Positions 56,065 through 64,000 of a stretch of 64,000 bases of DNA are shown piece by piece (position 1 is the stretch's first letter; each line of letters starts with the position of its first letter). A program made the position numbers and the translations under genes. Location of the stretch: contig NZ_JAEQND010000002.1 of the NCBI RefSeq assembly GCF_016722765.1, positions 409,323 through 473,322 of the forward strand, read 5' to 3'. Origin of the DNA: Ramlibacter alkalitolerans (GTDB taxonomy: Bacteria; Pseudomonadota; Gammaproteobacteria; Burkholderiales; Burkholderiaceae_C). The notes under the pieces are model-generated. The model worked only from the letters and a program-made list of their open reading frames with translations. It did no database searches and had not been told where the DNA came from.

Positions 56065-57087
56065 TTACTTCGACAGCTTCGCGATCTCGGAGCGGAACTC
56101 CGCGAGCACCTTGGCGGCGTCCTTCAGGCCCTTGGCCTCGGCTTCCTTGACCCAGCGCTGTTCCAGCGTCGAGGTCTTGCTCTTCACGTCCGCCACGAAC
56201 TTGGCGTCGGCCTTGGTGACCTGCACGTTGTTGGCCTGCATCAGGCCGTAGGCCCGGCGGTCCACCTTGTCCCAGTGGCGGCCCATGATGCGCGCGGCCA
56301 CTTCGCCCGAGGCGTCGTCGACGGCCTTCTTCTCCGCCGGCCCGAGCTTCGCGTAGGCGGCGGGATTCATCATGAAGACGAAGCTGGTGTTGTACAGGCC
56401 GCCGGGAAAGGTGGTCGCGTACTTGATGATCTTCTCGATCTTGAAGGACTCGATCGATTCGGCCGGGAACAGCGTGCCGTCCATCACGCCGCCGGACAGC
56501 AGCTCGTACGAGTCGGGCGCCGGCTTGAGCGTGACGTTCATGCCCAGCACCTTGGAGATCTCGTTGACCATGCCGCCGCCCACGCGCCACTTGAGGCCCT
56601 GCAGGTCTTCGAGCTTGGTGACGGGCCGCTTGGTGTTGAAGACGATGCCGGGGCCGTGCGTGAAGAAGGCCAGCACGTGCACGCCCTGGTGTTCCTGGGC
56701 GAACTGCGGATGCTTCATCGCCACGCGGTTGAAGGCCACCGACAGCGGCTCGGCGCCGTCGCCGAGGAACGGGAATTCCGCCATCTGCGTGAGCACGAAG
56801 CGCCCCGGCGTGTAGCCGTGCACGGTGAAGGAAACATCGGCCAGGCCGTTCTTCACGGCGTCGTAGGTGCCGGGCGGGTTGGCCACTGCGCGCGGCAGGA
56901 TGTTGCACTTCACCTTGCCGGCGCTGTTCTTCTCGACGAGGTCGCACCACTCCTTCTGCGCGAGGCTCAGCGCGTGGGTGGGCGGCACCCAGCTCGACGC
57001 GGTGAGCACCGTCTGCGCGCCGGCAGGCGCGGCCGCTGCCGCGGCCAGGGTGACGAGAGCGGGCACGAAGAACAGGCGGTGTTTCAT
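56065..57087 (-). CDS. dctP: TRAP transporter solute-binding protein (DctP)
   Basis: 340 residues with a signal peptide (MKHRLFFVPALVTLAAAAAA) for periplasmic export. DctP-type binding protein: TASSWVPPTHALSLAQKEWC, KWRVGGGMVNEISKVLGMNV containing the conserved arginine that binds the carboxylate of the ligand, and GGLYNTSFVFMMNPAAYAKL. It belongs to the same minus-strand operon as DctQ and DctM and is divergent from etfB. Confidence 0.93.
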   Translation of the reverse strand: MKHRLFFVPALVTLAAAAAAPAGAQTVLTASSWVPPTHALSLAQKEWCDLVEKNSAGKVKCNILPRAVANPPGTYDAVKNGLADVSFTVHGYTPGRFVLTQMAEFPFLGDGAEPLSVAFNRVAMKHPQFAQEHQGVHVLAFFTHGPGIVFNTKRPVTKLEDLQGLKWRVGGGMVNEISKVLGMNVTLKPAPDSYELLSGGVMDGTLFPAESIESFKIEKIIKYATTFPGGLYNTSFVFMMNPAAYAKLGPAEKKAVDDASGEVAARIMGRHWDKVDRRAYGLMQANNVQVTKADAKFVADVKSKTSTLEQRWVKEAEAKGLKDAAKVLAEFRSEIAKLSK

Positions 57088-57176
57088 CCAACGAACTCCT
57101 TGTAATGTCCCGGCACTGTAAGGCGGCCCCCTAAGTCGGCCGGTCCTGAATTACCCGGAGCGCGCCCTGCTGCCCC

Positions 57177-57202
57177 TATAATCCAAAATCGAACGGTCGT
57201 TC
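57177..57202 (+). promoter_or_regulatory. Candidate etfB promoter with overlapping TetR-family operator
   Basis: TATAAT at 57177-57182 forms a plausible -10 with no perfect -35. Ten bases downstream lies GAACGGTCGTTC (57191-57202), an inverted repeat (GAACG-GT-CGTTC) of the shape used by TetR-family regulators of fatty-acid degradation in betaproteobacteria. Its position covers the transcription start, as expected of repression. The regulator identity is inference. Confidence 0.45.
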
Positions 57203-57317
57203 TTTTTTGCGCTGGCGCAGCATCCAGGCACGCGGTCGGAACGCTGCCGTGCCCGCCGCATAGAATTCCGTTTACGTCAACGTCAATTCCCACAGAACAA
57301 CCCTAGGAGTGCCGAGC

Positions 57318-58067
57318 ATGAAGGTCCTGGTCCCGGTGAAGCGGGTGGTGGACTACAACGTGAAAGTCCGGGTCAAGTCGGACGGCAGCGGTGTGGACAT
57401 CGCCAACGTGAAGATGAGTATGAACCCCTTCGACGAGATCGCCGTGGAAGAGGCGGTGCGGCTGAAGGAGAAGGGTGTCGCCACCGAGGTGATCGCGGTG
57501 TCCTGCGGGGTGCAGCAGTGCCAGGAGACGCTGCGCACGGCGATGGCGATCGGCGCCGACCGCGCGATCCTGGTGCAGACCGACGAGGAACTGCAGCCGC
57601 TGGCGGTGGCCAAGCTGCTCAAGGCGCTGGTGGACAAGGAGCAGCCGGGCCTGGTGATCCTGGGCAAGCAGGCGATCGACGACGACTGCAACCAGACCGG
57701 CCAGATGCTCGCCGCGCTGGGAGACCTGCCGCAGGCCACCTTCGCCTCGAAGATCGAAGTGGCGGACGGCAAGGCGAAGGTCACGCGCGAGGTCGACGGC
57801 GGCTTCGAGACGGTGGAACTGTCCCTGCCGGCCGTGGTGACGGCGGACCTGCGCCTGAACGAGCCGCGCTACGTGACGCTGCCGAACATCATGAAGGCGA
57901 AGAAGAAGCAGATGGACGTGGTCAAGCCCGAGGACCTGGGCGTGGACGTCAAGCCGCGCCTGAAGACCCTGAAGGTCTCCGAGCCGCCCAAGCGCGGCGC
58001 CGGCGTCAAGGTCCCCGACGTCGCCACGCTCGTTGCGAAGCTGAAGAACGAAGCGAAGGTGATCTGA
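57318..58067 (+). CDS. etfB: Electron transfer flavoprotein subunit beta
   Basis: 249 residues from ATG 57318, with CTAGGAG eight bases upstream; the in-frame GTG at 57309 is not used in my view. The subunit carries the AMP-binding fold: [55 protein letters not shown], and the C-terminal ARG-free recognition region [11 protein letters not shown]. Shuttles electrons from acyl-CoA dehydrogenases to the quinone pool. etfA is downstream, separated by a palindromic repeat. Confidence 0.95.
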   Translation: MKVLVPVKRVVDYNVKVRVKSDGSGVDIANVKMSMNPFDEIAVEEAVRLKEKGVATEVIAVSCGVQQCQETLRTAMAIGADRAILVQTDEELQPLAVAKLLKALVDKEQPGLVILGKQAIDDDCNQTGQMLAALGDLPQATFASKIEVADGKAKVTREVDGGFETVELSLPAVVTADLRLNEPRYVTLPNIMKAKKKQMDVVKPEDLGVDVKPRLKTLKVSEPPKRGAGVKVPDVATLVAKLKNEAKVI

Positions 58068-58079
58068 AAACGGGAAGCA

Positions 58080-58185
58080 GAACGCAGAAGCCGCAAAAGT
58101 GACGCAAAAGCCGCAGAAGAAACCGCCAGAAGGCCTGAGGGTTTTCTTTCGCGGCTTCTGCGTCGTTTTTGCGGCTTCTGCGTTC
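58080..58185. repeat. Long intergenic palindrome between etfB and etfA (CGCAGAAGCCGC family)
   Basis: Arms of about 45 bases (58080-58124 and 58140-58185), nearly complementary, around a 15-base loop. Each arm contains two copies of a unit like ACGCAGAAGCCGCAAAA. Structural cousin of 2133-2232. It splits etfB from etfA by 160 bases. Confidence 0.75.
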
Positions 58186-58227
58186 AGAAATCCTTGAACA
58201 CCTCCGCACCCCAACATCGGAAACACC

Positions 58228-59160
58228 ATGACCTCCCTCGTCATCGCAGAACACGACAACGCGCACATCCGCGGCGCGACCCTCAACACCATCACGGCGG
58301 CCGCGCAGTGCGGCGGTGAGGTGCACGTGCTGGTGGCCGGCGCCAATGCCGGCGAAGCGGCCAAGGCGGCCGCGCAGATCGCCGGCGTGAGCAAGGTGCT
58401 GCACGCCGACGGCGCCCAGTTCGAGCACGGCCTGGCCGAGAACGTGGCCGCGCAGGTGCTCGCCCTCGCCGGCAACTACAGCCACATCCTCTTCGCGGCC
58501 ACTGCCAGCGGGAAGAACATCGCGCCGCGCGTCGCCGCGAAACTCGACGTCGCGCAGATCTCCGAGATCAGCAAGGTCGACAGCCCGGACACCTTCGAGC
58601 GCCCGATCTACGCCGGCAACGCGATCGCCACCGTGCAGAGCGCCGACAAGGTCAAGGTGATCACCGTGCGCACCACGGCCTTCGATCCTGCCGCCAGCAG
58701 CGGCGGCACGGCGGCGGTCGAGAGCGCCAGCGCGGCGGCCGATGCCGGCAAGTCGAAGTTCCTGGGCCAGGAGATCGCCACCAACGACCGGCCCGAGCTC
58801 ACGGCGGCCAAGGTCGTCGTCTCCGGCGGCCGCGCGCTCGGCTCCAGCGAGAAGTTCCATGAAGTGCTGGAGCCGCTGGCCGACAAGCTCGGTGCCGCCA
58901 TCGGCGCCTCGCGCGCGGCGGTGGACGCGGGCTACGCGCCCAACGACCTGCAGGTCGGCCAGACCGGCAAGATCGTGGCTCCGCAGCTGTACATCGCCTG
59001 CGGCATCAGCGGCGCGATCCAGCACCTGGCCGGCATGAAGGACTCCAAGGTGATCGTCGCGATCAACAAGGATCCGGAAGCGCCGATCTTCAGCGTCGCC
59101 GATTACGGGCTGGAAGCGGACCTGTTCCAGGCCGTTCCGGAACTGATCAAGGCGCTGTAA
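58228..59160 (+). CDS. etfA: Electron transfer flavoprotein subunit alpha
   Basis: 310 residues. C-terminal FAD-binding region is clear: [20 protein letters not shown], the [22 protein letters not shown] segment written here as residues about 231-252, and [15 protein letters not shown]. With EtfB it forms the heterodimer that accepts electrons from the acyl-CoA dehydrogenase encoded 91 bases downstream. Standard length. Confidence 0.96.
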   Translation: MTSLVIAEHDNAHIRGATLNTITAAAQCGGEVHVLVAGANAGEAAKAAAQIAGVSKVLHADGAQFEHGLAENVAAQVLALAGNYSHILFAATASGKNIAPRVAAKLDVAQISEISKVDSPDTFERPIYAGNAIATVQSADKVKVITVRTTAFDPAASSGGTAAVESASAAADAGKSKFLGQEIATNDRPELTAAKVVVSGGRALGSSEKFHEVLEPLADKLGAAIGASRAAVDAGYAPNDLQVGQTGKIVAPQLYIACGISGAIQHLAGMKDSKVIVAINKDPEAPIFSVADYGLEADLFQAVPELIKAL

Positions 59161-59183
59161 GGCAGTTCGGCGTCGGGCGTTCA

Positions 59184-59227
59184 GCGTTGAGCGTGAACGT
59201 CCGGCCCTCTCCTTTTTCGCTCAACGC
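59184..59227. repeat. Inverted repeat in the acyl-CoA dehydrogenase leader
   Basis: Perfect 10-bp core (GCGTTGAGCG 59184-59193 and CGCTCAACGC 59218-59227) extended by near matches on both sides, with a pyrimidine-rich loop CCCTCTCCTTTTT. Possible terminator/attenuator after etfA or a dispersed repeat. Confidence 0.6.
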
Positions 59228-59251
59228 CTAACGCTTCACGCCCACCCTCCC

Positions 59252-61042
59252 ATGAGCTACACCGCCCCACTGAAGGACATGCTGTTCGACATCCAGCATC
59301 TCGCTGGCCTCGAGCAGATCGCACGCTTGCCCGGCTTCGAGGAGGCCGGCCTGGAAACGGCGCAGGCCGTGCTGGAGGAATGCGCGAAGTTCAACGAGGG
59401 GGTGGTGGCGCCGCTGAACGTCGAGGGCGACCGCAACCCTTCGAGCTGGAAGGACGGGCGCGTCACGACCACGCCGGGCTTCCGGGAAGCCTACCGCCAG
59501 TACCGCGAAGGCGGCTGGCAGGGCCTGCAGCATCCGCAGGACTTCGGCGGCCAGGGGCTGCCCAAGACCATCGGCGCGGCCTGCACCGAGATGCTCAATT
59601 CGGCGAACCTGAGTTTCGCGCTGTGCCCGCTGCTGACCGACGGCGCCATCGAGGCGCTGATCACCGCGGCTTCGGACGAAGTGAAGGCGGTGTACCTGGA
59701 GAAGCTCGTGACCGGCGAGTGGACCGGCACGATGAACCTCACGGAGCCGCAGGCCGGCAGCGACCTGGCGCAGGTGCGCACGCGCGCCGAGCCGCAGCCC
59801 GACGGCACCTACAAGGTCTTCGGGACCAAGATCTTCATCACCTACGGCGAGCACGACATGGCGGACAACATCGTCCACCTGGTGCTGGCCCGCATCCCCG
59901 GCGCTCCCGAAGGCGTGAAGGGCATCAGCCTGTTCGTGGTGCCCAAGTTCCTGGTGAACGCGGATGGCTCCAAGGGTGCGCGCAACGACGTGCAGTGCGT
60001 GAGCATCGAGCACAAGCTGGGCATCAAGGCCTCGCCGACGGCGGTGCTGCAGTTCGGCGACGCGGGCGGCGCGACCGGCTACCTCGTCGGCCAGGAGAAC
60101 CGCGGCCTCGAGTACATGTTCATCATGATGAACGCGGCGCGCTACGCCGTCGGCGTGCAGGGGATCGCCGTTTCCGAGCGCGCCTACCAGAAGGCGGTGG
60201 AATACGCGCGCGACCGCGTGCAGTCGCGGCCGGTGGACGGTTCGGTGAACGGCCCGGCGCCCATCATCGTGCACCCCGACGTGCGCCGCATGCTCATGAC
60301 CATGCGCGCGATCACCGAAGGCTGCCGCGCGATGGCCTGCGTGGCCGCCGCGGCCTACGACGCCGCGCACCACCATCCCGACCCCGGCGCCCGCAAGCAG
60401 AACCAGGCCTTCTACGAATTCCTGGTGCCGCTGGTGAAGGGCTACAGCACCGAGAGCAGCATCGAAGTCGCCTCGCTGGGCGTGCAGGTGCACGGCGGCA
60501 TGGGCTTCATCGAGGAGACCGGCGCGGCGCAGTACTACCGCGACGCCCGCATCCTGACCATCTACGAAGGCACCACCGCCATCCAGGCCAACGACCTGGT
60601 GGGGCGCAAGACCGCGCGCGACGGCGGCCAGACGGCGCAGGCCATCGCGGCGCAGATCGAGCAGACCGAAGGCGAACTGGGCAGGAGCGGCAGCGCGGAG
60701 GCCAAGGCTGTCGCGAAGCGGCTGAGCGCGGCGCGCAAGGCCTTCCTCGACGTGGTCGGCTTCGTCGTGCAGCAGGGCAAGGGCTCGCCCAATGCGGTGT
60801 TCGCCGGCTCGGTGCCCTACCTGATGCTCGCCGGCAACCTCGTCGCAGGCTGGCAGCTCGCACGCGCGCTGCTGGTCGCGCAGGACCTGCTCGCCACGGG
60901 CGAGGACGCCGATTTCCTGCGCGCCAAGATCGCCACCGCCCGCTTCTATGCCGACCACGTTCTCGCCCGCGTGCCGGGGCTGCGGGACAGCATCGTCGAA
61001 GGCGGCGAGAGCGTGACCGCGCTGCCGCTGGAGGCGTTCTGA
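59252..61042 (+). CDS. Acyl-CoA dehydrogenase, large C-terminal-domain type
   Basis: 596 residues, longer than classic acyl-CoA dehydrogenases, with a C-terminal extension; the length and motifs (LTEPQAGSDLAQVRTRAEP, TKIFITYGEHDMADN, GVQVHGGMGFIEETGAAQYY, LTIYEGTTAIQANDLVGRKT) place it with FadE/DmdC-like enzymes. Catalyses FAD-dependent alpha-beta dehydrogenation of an acyl-CoA, passing electrons to ETF. The DmdC relatives act on methylmercaptopropionyl-CoA, but the same type also handles ordinary acyl-CoAs. Its stop shares a base with the next start. Confidence 0.92.
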   Translation: MSYTAPLKDMLFDIQHLAGLEQIARLPGFEEAGLETAQAVLEECAKFNEGVVAPLNVEGDRNPSSWKDGRVTTTPGFREAYRQYREGGWQGLQHPQDFGGQGLPKTIGAACTEMLNSANLSFALCPLLTDGAIEALITAASDEVKAVYLEKLVTGEWTGTMNLTEPQAGSDLAQVRTRAEPQPDGTYKVFGTKIFITYGEHDMADNIVHLVLARIPGAPEGVKGISLFVVPKFLVNADGSKGARNDVQCVSIEHKLGIKASPTAVLQFGDAGGATGYLVGQENRGLEYMFIMMNAARYAVGVQGIAVSERAYQKAVEYARDRVQSRPVDGSVNGPAPIIVHPDVRRMLMTMRAITEGCRAMACVAAAAYDAAHHHPDPGARKQNQAFYEFLVPLVKGYSTESSIEVASLGVQVHGGMGFIEETGAAQYYRDARILTIYEGTTAIQANDLVGRKTARDGGQTAQAIAAQIEQTEGELGRSGSAEAKAVAKRLSAARKAFLDVVGFVVQQGKGSPNAVFAGSVPYLMLAGNLVAGWQLARALLVAQDLLATGEDADFLRAKIATARFYADHVLARVPGLRDSIVEGGESVTALPLEAF

Positions 61043-62010
61043 TGCGGCAGCTGCCCCGGGCCCTGCGCAACCTGCCCTTGCCGGTGATCGCGTCGCCGAT
61101 GTTCATCGTCAGCAACCCGAAACTGGTGATCGCGCAGTGCACGTCCGGGGTGGTCGGCTCGATGCCGGCGCTCAACGCGCGGCCGGCGGCGCAACTCGAC
61201 GAGTGGCTGCACGAGATCGAGGAGGCGCTGGCCGCCCACGACCGCGCGCATCCCGACGCCCCCGCCGCGCCGTACGCGATCAACCAGATCGTGCACAAGA
61301 GCAACGACCGGCTGGAGCACGACATGGAAGTGGTCGTGCGCCGCAAGGTGCCGATCGTGATCACCTCGCTGGGCGCGCGCACCGACGTCAACGAGGCTGT
61401 CCACAGCTACGGCGGCGTCGTGCTGCACGACATCATCAACAACACCTTCGCGCGCAAGGCGATCGAGAAGGGCGCGGACGGCCTGATCGCGGTCGCCGCG
61501 GGCGCGGGCGGACATGCCGGCGTCAAGAGCCCCTTCGCGCTGGTGCAGGAGATCCGCCAGTGGTTCGACGGCCCGGTGGCGTTGTCGGGATCGATCGCCA
61601 CGGGCGGTGCGGTGCTGGCGGCGCAGGCCATGGGCGCGGACTTCGCGTACATCGGCTCGGCCTTCATCGCGACGCACGAGGCCCGCGCGGCCGACGCGTA
61701 CAAGCAGATGATCGTGGAGGGCACGTCCGACGACATCGTGTACTCGAACCTGTTCACGGGCGTGCACGGCAACTACCTCAAGCCCAGCATCCGTGCCGCG
61801 GGCCTGGATCCGGAGGACCTGCCGGAGAGCGACCCCAGCAAGATGAGCTTCGGCAGCGACCGCAAGGCGTGGAAGGACATCTGGGGCTGCGGGCAGGGAA
61901 TCGCCGCGGTCCGGGACGTCGCCCACGCCGCCGAGTACATCGCCCGGCTGAAGCGCGAATACGCCGAGGCGCGCGAGCGGCTGGCCATCCCTTCGCTGGC
62001 CAGCGCCTGA
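61042..62010 (+). CDS. Nitronate monooxygenase / 2-nitropropane dioxygenase family
   Basis: 322 residues from ATG 61042 (TGATG overlap with the dehydrogenase). FMN TIM-barrel family: LPVIASPMFIVSNPKLVIAQ, GADGLIAVAAGAGGHAG, and ALSGSIATGGAVLAAQAMGAD are the flavin-binding loops. The family includes true nitronate oxygenases and enoyl-ACP reductase II-like enzymes. Coupling to an acyl-CoA dehydrogenase favours a role in fatty-acid or acyl-CoA metabolism. Confidence 0.9.
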   Translation: MRQLPRALRNLPLPVIASPMFIVSNPKLVIAQCTSGVVGSMPALNARPAAQLDEWLHEIEEALAAHDRAHPDAPAAPYAINQIVHKSNDRLEHDMEVVVRRKVPIVITSLGARTDVNEAVHSYGGVVLHDIINNTFARKAIEKGADGLIAVAAGAGGHAGVKSPFALVQEIRQWFDGPVALSGSIATGGAVLAAQAMGADFAYIGSAFIATHEARAADAYKQMIVEGTSDDIVYSNLFTGVHGNYLKPSIRAAGLDPEDLPESDPSKMSFGSDRKAWKDIWGCGQGIAAVRDVAHAAEYIARLKREYAEARERLAIPSLASA

Positions 62011-62072
62011 GCGGCGGCGCCTAGCGGGCGCCCGGCCGCGAGGCCTTTACACCTCGTCGTGTGCCGGCGTCC

Positions 62073-62086
62073 TTGATCTGGGTCAT
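62073..62086 (+). promoter_or_regulatory. Candidate FNR-like box before the radical SAM gene
   Basis: TTGATCTGGGTCAT: a left TTGAT and a right GTCAT (consensus ATCAA/GTCAA, one or two mismatches) separated by four bases. It touches the SOS box. Weak; could be chance. Confidence 0.25.
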
Positions 62087-62087
62087 A

Positions 62088-62103
62088 CTGTATGCATGAA
62101 CAG
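62088..62103 (+). promoter_or_regulatory. LexA (SOS) box overlapping the radical SAM start codon
   Basis: CTGTATGCATGAACAG, i.e. CTGT-N8-ACAG, flanked by TA and TG (TACTGT...ACAGTG), matching the gammaproteobacterial/betaproteobacterial LexA consensus. The start ATG (62096) is inside the N8 spacer, so LexA would block the promoter or initiation region directly. The box is read from the sequence; regulation is inferred from the consensus and from LexA control reported for the Pseudomonas PA0069 homologue. Confidence 0.75.
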
Positions 62104-63208
62104 TGTCGACCGCAGCACCGCCAACACGGCGGAAGAAGTGCGCGTGCCGCTGTCGGCGATCAAGGGCCGCGGCACCGCCACCCGCTTCCCGCACCGCTTC
62201 GAGAAGGACGCCCGCGAAGCCTTCGATGACGGCTGGCAGCGCGACGAGGAAGACGTCGCGGCGCTGCCGCGCACCGAGGTGATCTGGGAGACCGCCAGGA
62301 GCCTCATCGCCAGCAACGATTCGCCGGACATCTACTTCAATCTCTCCATCAACCCCTACCGCGGTTGCGAGCACGGCTGCATCTACTGCTACGCCCGGCC
62401 GACCCACAGCTACCTGAATCTCTCCCCGGGGCTGGATTTCGAGACGAAGATCATCGCCAAGCGCAACGCGCGCGAACTGCTGCATGCGGAACTGGCGCGC
62501 AGGTCGTACCGGCCGGAGCTGATCGCCATCGGCACGGCGACGGACTGCTACCAGCCGGTGGAGCGGGAGCTTCGGCTCACCCGCGCGGTGATCGAGGAAC
62601 TGCACGCGGCGCGCCACCCGTTCGCGCTGGTCACCAAATCCAGCGGGGTGGAACGCGACCTGGACCTGATCGCCCCGATGGCGCAGCAGGGCCTCGCGGC
62701 CGTCTACGTCACCATCACCACCCTGGATGCGGAACTGGCGCGCAAGCTGGAGCCGCGCGCGGCGGCGCCGCACCGGCGGCTGCGCCTGCTGCGCACGCTG
62801 GCCGAGCACGGTGTCCCCTGCGGGGTGAGCCTCGCGCCGCAGATCCCGTTCCTGAACGACGACATGGAGCAGGTGCTGCAGGCCGCCTGGGAGGCCGGTG
62901 CACGCGAGGCCTTCTACCACGTGCTGCGGCTGCCCTGGGAAGTGGCGCCGCTGTTCCGGCAGTGGTTGCAGACGCACTACCCGGACCGCGCCGAGCGCGT
63001 GATGCACCGCATCCAGGAGATGCGCGGCGGCAAGGACTACGACAGCGACTTCGCCACCCGCATGAAGGGCAGCGGCGCCTGGGCCGACCTGATCGCGCAG
63101 CGTTTTCGCAAGGCGGCGGCGCGCATCGGCTTCAATGCCAAGAAGACGGACTTCCGCACCGACCTGTTCCGGCCGCCTTCGCCGGCAGGGCAAGGCAGCC
63201 TGTTCTGA
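62096..63208 (+). CDS. PA0069-family radical SAM protein
   Basis: 370 residues. CEHGCIYC with Cys91, Cys95 and Cys98 is the iron-sulfur cluster CxxxCxxC motif; NPYRG precedes it. Related to the spore-photoproduct-lyase-like group. Motifs such as IGTATDCYQPVERELRLTR and VTKSSGVERDLDLIAPMAQQ are typical of the PA0069 family. The biochemical activity is unproven; the SOS box over the start supports DNA repair or damage response. It ends three bases before the convergent membrane gene at 63212. Confidence 0.9.
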   Translation: MNSVDRSTANTAEEVRVPLSAIKGRGTATRFPHRFEKDAREAFDDGWQRDEEDVAALPRTEVIWETARSLIASNDSPDIYFNLSINPYRGCEHGCIYCYARPTHSYLNLSPGLDFETKIIAKRNARELLHAELARRSYRPELIAIGTATDCYQPVERELRLTRAVIEELHAARHPFALVTKSSGVERDLDLIAPMAQQGLAAVYVTITTLDAELARKLEPRAAAPHRRLRLLRTLAEHGVPCGVSLAPQIPFLNDDMEQVLQAAWEAGAREAFYHVLRLPWEVAPLFRQWLQTHYPDRAERVMHRIQEMRGGKDYDSDFATRMKGSGAWADLIAQRFRKAAARIGFNAKKTDFRTDLFRPPSPAGQGSLF

Positions 63209-63211
63209 GGA

Positions 63212-63760
63212 TCAGCCCGCCGCGAGCAAGCCGGCCACGAAGACGACGGCCGCAAGCACGCCGCTCGCCAGGTTGGCCTTGAGCTGCGCCGGGCCGGACA
63301 TGCGCCGCAACCCGTGGTTCCAGACCCAGACGATGGGCACCACGGCCAGCACGAGGATGAGGGCGATCACCTGCCAGCGCAGGAAGCTGGCCCAGCCTGG
63401 CAGCAGCGAACGCGAGGGGCCGTGCCACAGCGTCTCGATCGGCAGTTGCTGGCTCCACAGCCCGCAGGCCACGAGCGCGCCGGCCAGCAGGGCCACGGTG
63501 GTGGCGAAGCGGATCGTGCGGCGCCAGCCGAACAGGCTGAGGAAGACGCCGTTGGCGCCGGCGAGCAGGAGCACGGAGGCGAGGGCGCTGCGCACGTCGG
63601 CGGCCGTCCCCGCCGCGAGCCGCCACAGGCCCACGTTGCAGGCGAGGGCGAGCCAGAGGCTGGCGCCGAACACCAGCCGTGAGGGATGCGTCGCCAGCCG
63701 GCTCTCGCCCGGCATCAGGAGGGAGGAGTAGCCTGTGCTGCGAAAGAGCTTCAGGGCCAT
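63212..63760 (-). CDS. Membrane protein resembling the N-terminal part of a phosphoethanolamine transferase (possibly truncated)
   Basis: 182 residues from ATG 63760 (MALKLFRSTGYSSLLMPGES); MSGM 63769 is an alternative. It has about five hydrophobic segments and the pattern LFRSTGYSSLL, HPSRLVFGASLWLALACN, GWRRTIRF and WVWNHGLRRMSGPAQLKANL that I associate with the membrane half of EptA/OpgE-type lipid A phosphoethanolamine transferases. The sulfatase-like catalytic domain is absent: the frame stops at 63212, next to the convergent radical SAM gene. So it is either a gene remnant or a stand-alone short paralogue. Confidence 0.5.
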   Translation of the reverse strand: MALKLFRSTGYSSLLMPGESRLATHPSRLVFGASLWLALACNVGLWRLAAGTAADVRSALASVLLLAGANGVFLSLFGWRRTIRFATTVALLAGALVACGLWSQQLPIETLWHGPSRSLLPGWASFLRWQVIALILVLAVVPIVWVWNHGLRRMSGPAQLKANLASGVLAAVVFVAGLLAAG

Positions 63761-63838
63761 GCCCGACATTGTCGCCCCGGTGCCCCGTTCTGCCCACCGG
63801 CGGTGCATGGGATGTGTGATTTCGGGGCGACACAGGAT

Positions 63839-63871
63839 CGTCATCCCCGGACCGCTTTCATCGTCATCCCC
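63839..63871. repeat. GTCATCCCC repeat pair near the window end
   Basis: CGTCATCCCC at 63839-63848 and again at 63862-63871, the opposite-strand version of the GGGGATGACG element. Located in the otherwise featureless 240 bases upstream of the 63760 start. Confidence 0.6.
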
Positions 63872-64000
63872 GCGAAGGCGCACTGCTGTCCGGAATAGAT
63901 CCGGGCCAGTGCGCCAAGTCGTTCCGGCACAACGGAAAAGCTGATTGAGCGGGGGGAGAGATTCAAACACTGTATGACCCGTTGGCCGCAAAGCCGCGGC

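Overview
The window is a very GC-rich (by eye about 70%), densely packed chromosomal segment. No rRNA, tRNA, CRISPR array, phage or transposase gene was recognised. Gene families and order (dapA-bamC-MBL hydrolase, coaBC-dut, etfBA-acyl-CoA dehydrogenase, TRAP DctPQM, a PA0069-type radical SAM protein) point to a betaproteobacterium of the Burkholderiales, most likely Comamonadaceae; a Ramlibacter/Variovorax-like organism is my inference, not something the sequence proves.

Layout. 1-4.9 kb: end of coaBC, dut, a glycine-zipper lipoprotein, an FKBP isomerase divergent from a RoxA-type ribosomal oxygenase, and a small Ala/Pro lipoprotein. 4.9-10 kb (minus strand): methyltransferase-dapA-bamC-MBL hydrolase, then an MFS transporter translationally coupled to a 43-residue membrane protein. 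10.1-17.4 kb (plus): parE, acetyltransferase, lytic transglycosylase, a membrane protein with a degenerate GGDEF domain, and parC. 17.7-27 kb: a universal stress protein, RidA, and a four-gene minus-strand cluster of two transglutaminases, a metallophosphoesterase and a fused circularly permuted ATP-grasp/alpha-E protein. 27.2-39.6 kb (plus): a compact chemosensory operon opening with two Ser/Thr kinases and a pseudo-receiver protein, then CheY, CheA, MCP, CheW, MCP, CheR, CheD, CheB. 39.7-44.7 kb: comEC and a second ATP-grasp + alpha-E pair, here as two separate genes. 44.7-51 kb (minus): STAS-like protein, HD hydrolase, and a MoxR-DUF58-TgpA-MltB operon. 51-54 kb: deacetylase, enoyl-CoA hydratase, MscS channel. 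54-57 kb: TRAP transporter. 57.3-63.2 kb: etfBA, acyl-CoA dehydrogenase, nitronate monooxygenase, radical SAM protein. The window closes with what looks like the N-terminal part of a phosphoethanolamine transferase lacking its catalytic domain.

How the parts may work together. The two ATP-grasp/alpha-E loci and their transglutaminase partners form a predicted peptide-ligation and processing system of unknown product, present here as a fused and a split version. The chemosensory operon has no cheZ or flagellar gene, one receptor with almost no periplasmic domain, and kinases of eukaryotic type coupled by stop/start overlaps to receiver proteins, which suggests a non-flagellar output. The most specific regulatory signal is a near-consensus LexA (SOS) box lying over the start codon of the radical SAM gene at 62096, which supports a role in DNA damage. 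A TetR-type operator candidate lies upstream of etfB. Several palindromic repeat families fill the intergenic gaps.
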